This document shows positions 62,666-64,000 of a stretch of DNA of 64,000 nt, one piece after another. The notes beneath the pieces were generated by a model that saw only the letters and a list, made by a program, of their open reading frames with translations, did not search any database and was not told the DNA's origin. The translations under genes were made by a program, and so were the position numbers. This DNA is from Candidatus Obscuribacterales bacterium (GTDB lineage: Bacteria; Cyanobacteriota; Vampirovibrionia; Obscuribacterales; Obscuribacteraceae), in assembly GCA_020054205.1 (NCBI GenBank), contig JAGVLS010000033.1, positions 1 to 64,000 on the forward strand. Reading direction: 5' to 3'. Every line of letters begins with the position of its first letter. The first letter of the stretch is position 1.

Positions 62666-64000
62666 TGCAGTATGAACCAGTAATTGGGCTTGAAGTCCAC
62701 GCCCAATTAAAAACAAAAACAAAGATTTTTTGTGGCTGCCCAACCGATTTTGGAGCCGATCCCAATAAGCAAGTTTGTCCTGTTTGTATTGGTATGCCAG
62801 GAGTATTGCCAGTGTTAAATAAAACAGTGGTTGATTGTGCTATTAAATCTGGACTAGCTCTTAATTGCACAATTGCTGAATTTACCAAATTTGATCGTAA
62901 AAACTATTTTTATCCAGATTTGCCAAAAGGATATCAAATATCTCAATTTAACAAACCTATTTGTAGCAACGGTTATTTGATAATCAATGGTAAAAAAATA
63001 AGAATTTTACGAGCACATCTAGAAGAAGATGCTGGTAAATTAGTGCACGCTGGCGCTGCTGGATTGCACGGCTCTGATTACTCACTAGTAGACTACAATC
63101 GCGGCGGTGTGCCTTTGCTGGAAATTGTCAGTGAACCTGATATAGAAACCCCAGAAGAGGCTCGATTGTACCTTACTGAATTAAGGACAATATTACGTTA
63201 TATCGATGTATGTGATGGGAATTTAGAAGAAGGTAGCTTCCGTTGCGACGCAAATGTTTCTGTGCGTCCAGTAGGCGAGACAAAGCTGGGTACAAAAACA
63301 GAAATTAAAAATATGAATAGCTTTAAAGCTGTACAAAGGGCTATACAATCTGAAATTGAAAGACAAATTCAAGCTTTAAATAAGGGGGAGCGGATAGTAC
63401 AAGAAACTAGGCTTTGGAATGAAGCTAGCCAAAGTACGCATGTAATGCGCTCCAAAGAAGAAGCTCATGATTATCGTTATTTTCCAGAGCCAGATTTAGT
63501 GCCTTTAAAGATTGAAAGCAAATGGGTGCAAAATATTCAGGCTACTTTACCAGAATTGCCAGAACTAAGACGTAAGCGCTACGTAGAAACACTTGGGCTT
63601 TCAGTTGATGATGCATATATTTTAGCTGAAAATAAAGAGCTGGGTGATTTTTACGATCAAGTGCTTGCTTTAAATAATGCAGTAGCAAAAACGGGTGCGT
63701 CTGCCAGCAGCACAGCGACTGCATCTATGGCGAATGCTTCTGGCGCGTTAGCGAGGTCGGCAGCCAATTTACTGCTTGGACCAACTATTGCTTACTTAAA
63801 AGAAGCAAAATTAGATTTGCTCGAAACTAAAATTACACCTCAAAATTTAAAAGATATTGTAGAAAACCAAACTTCCGGTGTTTTAAGTTCTACAACTGCT
63901 AAACAAGTTTTACTGGAAGTATTGCAAAAAACTGGCAGTGTCAATGATGTAATTAAACAAAAAGGACTAGCACAAGTATCTGATGAAGGTGAATTAGTTA
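62665..64000 (+). CDS. gatB: Aspartyl/glutamyl-tRNA amidotransferase subunit B, 3' end cut
   Basis: GatB starts at ATG 62665 (overlap TAATG with mlaD) and is open to the window end, about 445 codons. EPVIGLEVHAQL, FCGCPTDFGADPN and CPVCIGMPG (zinc region), FDRKNYFYPDLPKGYQISQF, and DYNRGGVPLLEIVSEPD are standard. With GatA and GatC it makes Gln-tRNA or Asn-tRNA from misacylated tRNA. An Ala/Ser/Thr-rich insertion (about 63689-63755) interrupts the normally compact helical part. The other subunits are outside the window. Confidence 0.93.
   Translation, partial: MQYEPVIGLEVHAQLKTKTKIFCGCPTDFGADPNKQVCPVCIGMPGVLPVLNKTVVDCAIKSGLALNCTIAEFTKFDRKNYFYPDLPKGYQISQFNKPICSNGYLIINGKKIRILRAHLEEDAGKLVHAGAAGLHGSDYSLVDYNRGGVPLLEIVSEPDIETPEEARLYLTELRTILRYIDVCDGNLEEGSFRCDANVSVRPVGETKLGTKTEIKNMNSFKAVQRAIQSEIERQIQALNKGERIVQETRLWNEASQSTHVMRSKEEAHDYRYFPEPDLVPLKIESKWVQNIQATLPELPELRRKRYVETLGLSVDDAYILAENKELGDFYDQVLALNNAVAKTGASASSTATASMANASGALARSAANLLLGPTIAYLKEAKLDLLETKITPQNLKDIVENQTSGVLSSTTAKQVLLEVLQKTGSVNDVIKQKGLAQVSDEGELV

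Noticed and set aside
1-64000. CRISPR arrays, complete insertion sequences, rRNA and tRNA genes
   Set aside because: I looked for regularly spaced repeats, transposase motifs and RNA signatures and saw none.

Overview
The window looks like a chromosomal segment of a low-GC, diderm (Gram-negative-type) bacterium. MlaE/MlaF/MlaD lipid-transport genes, TadE/TadG-like envelope proteins, an MBOAT/SGNH acetylation pair and many secreted TPR proteins point to an outer membrane. The ferredoxin-metallo-beta-lactamase fusion with a THRDDVAD motif, the acyl-CoA synthetases and the prfB frameshift would fit a non-photosynthetic relative of Cyanobacteria (Melainabacteria/Vampirovibrionia type). That placement is inference; no rRNA or tRNA gene is visible to test it.

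Layout. 1-10.6 kb: patatin lipase (-), unknown gene plus long-chain acyl-CoA synthetase, DUF502 membrane protein, HAD hydrolase, oligoendopeptidase F, a 30-residue membrane peptide, ferredoxin-MBL protein, POT peptide transporter (-). 10.6-16.3 kb: TPR proteins and a TadE/TadG-like cluster, then a HELEH putative metallopeptidase. 16.3-21.3 kb: second acyl-CoA synthetase (-), then AlgI-like MBOAT and SGNH protein. 21.3-22.8 kb: back-to-back HigBA and VapBC toxin-antitoxin modules. 22.8-29.7 kb: cytidine deaminase, TPR protein, PfkB sugar kinase, IPT/TIG protein, DAO-type oxidoreductase, and prfB with its programmed +1 frameshift.

30.2-42.3 kb holds an expanded PrkA/YeaH/SpoVR locus: two divergent PrkA-like AAA+ proteins, a DUF444 VWA protein, SpoVR, three unrecognised proteins (two clearly Cys-rich), and a beta-CASP RNase-like protein. 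One PrkA copy has a P-loop ending GKD instead of GK[S/T]. 42.3-43.6 kb is gene-free and carries a perfect 34-bp palindrome, direct repeats, a dispersed repeat and terminators.

43.6-53.4 kb is a permuted Bat/MoxR operon: VWA, TPR, VWA, MoxR (degenerate Walker A), DUF58, MxaA/BatD-like, then two S41 C-terminal-processing proteases. 53.4-53.9 kb holds what I consider the most interesting signal: a 14-codon leader ORF with its own Shine-Dalgarno, followed by three mutually exclusive hairpins, the last hiding the Shine-Dalgarno of a stand-alone ParB-like protein. This is the architecture of an erm-type translational attenuator. 54.0-58.0 kb: patatin, membrane protein, NAD kinase and an unknown 470-residue protein, closed by a strong terminator. 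58.0-64.0 kb: a 143-bp inverted-repeat element, an HTH protein, an unknown protein (-), the mlaE-mlaF-mlaD operon and the 5' part of gatB, cut by the window end.

Recurrent themes are paralogue pairs (two acyl-CoA synthetases, patatins, PrkA, Bat VWA proteins and S41 proteases) and large AAA+/VWA assemblies. Starts were often moved to an internal ATG because a strong AAGGAGG-type ribosome site fixes it.
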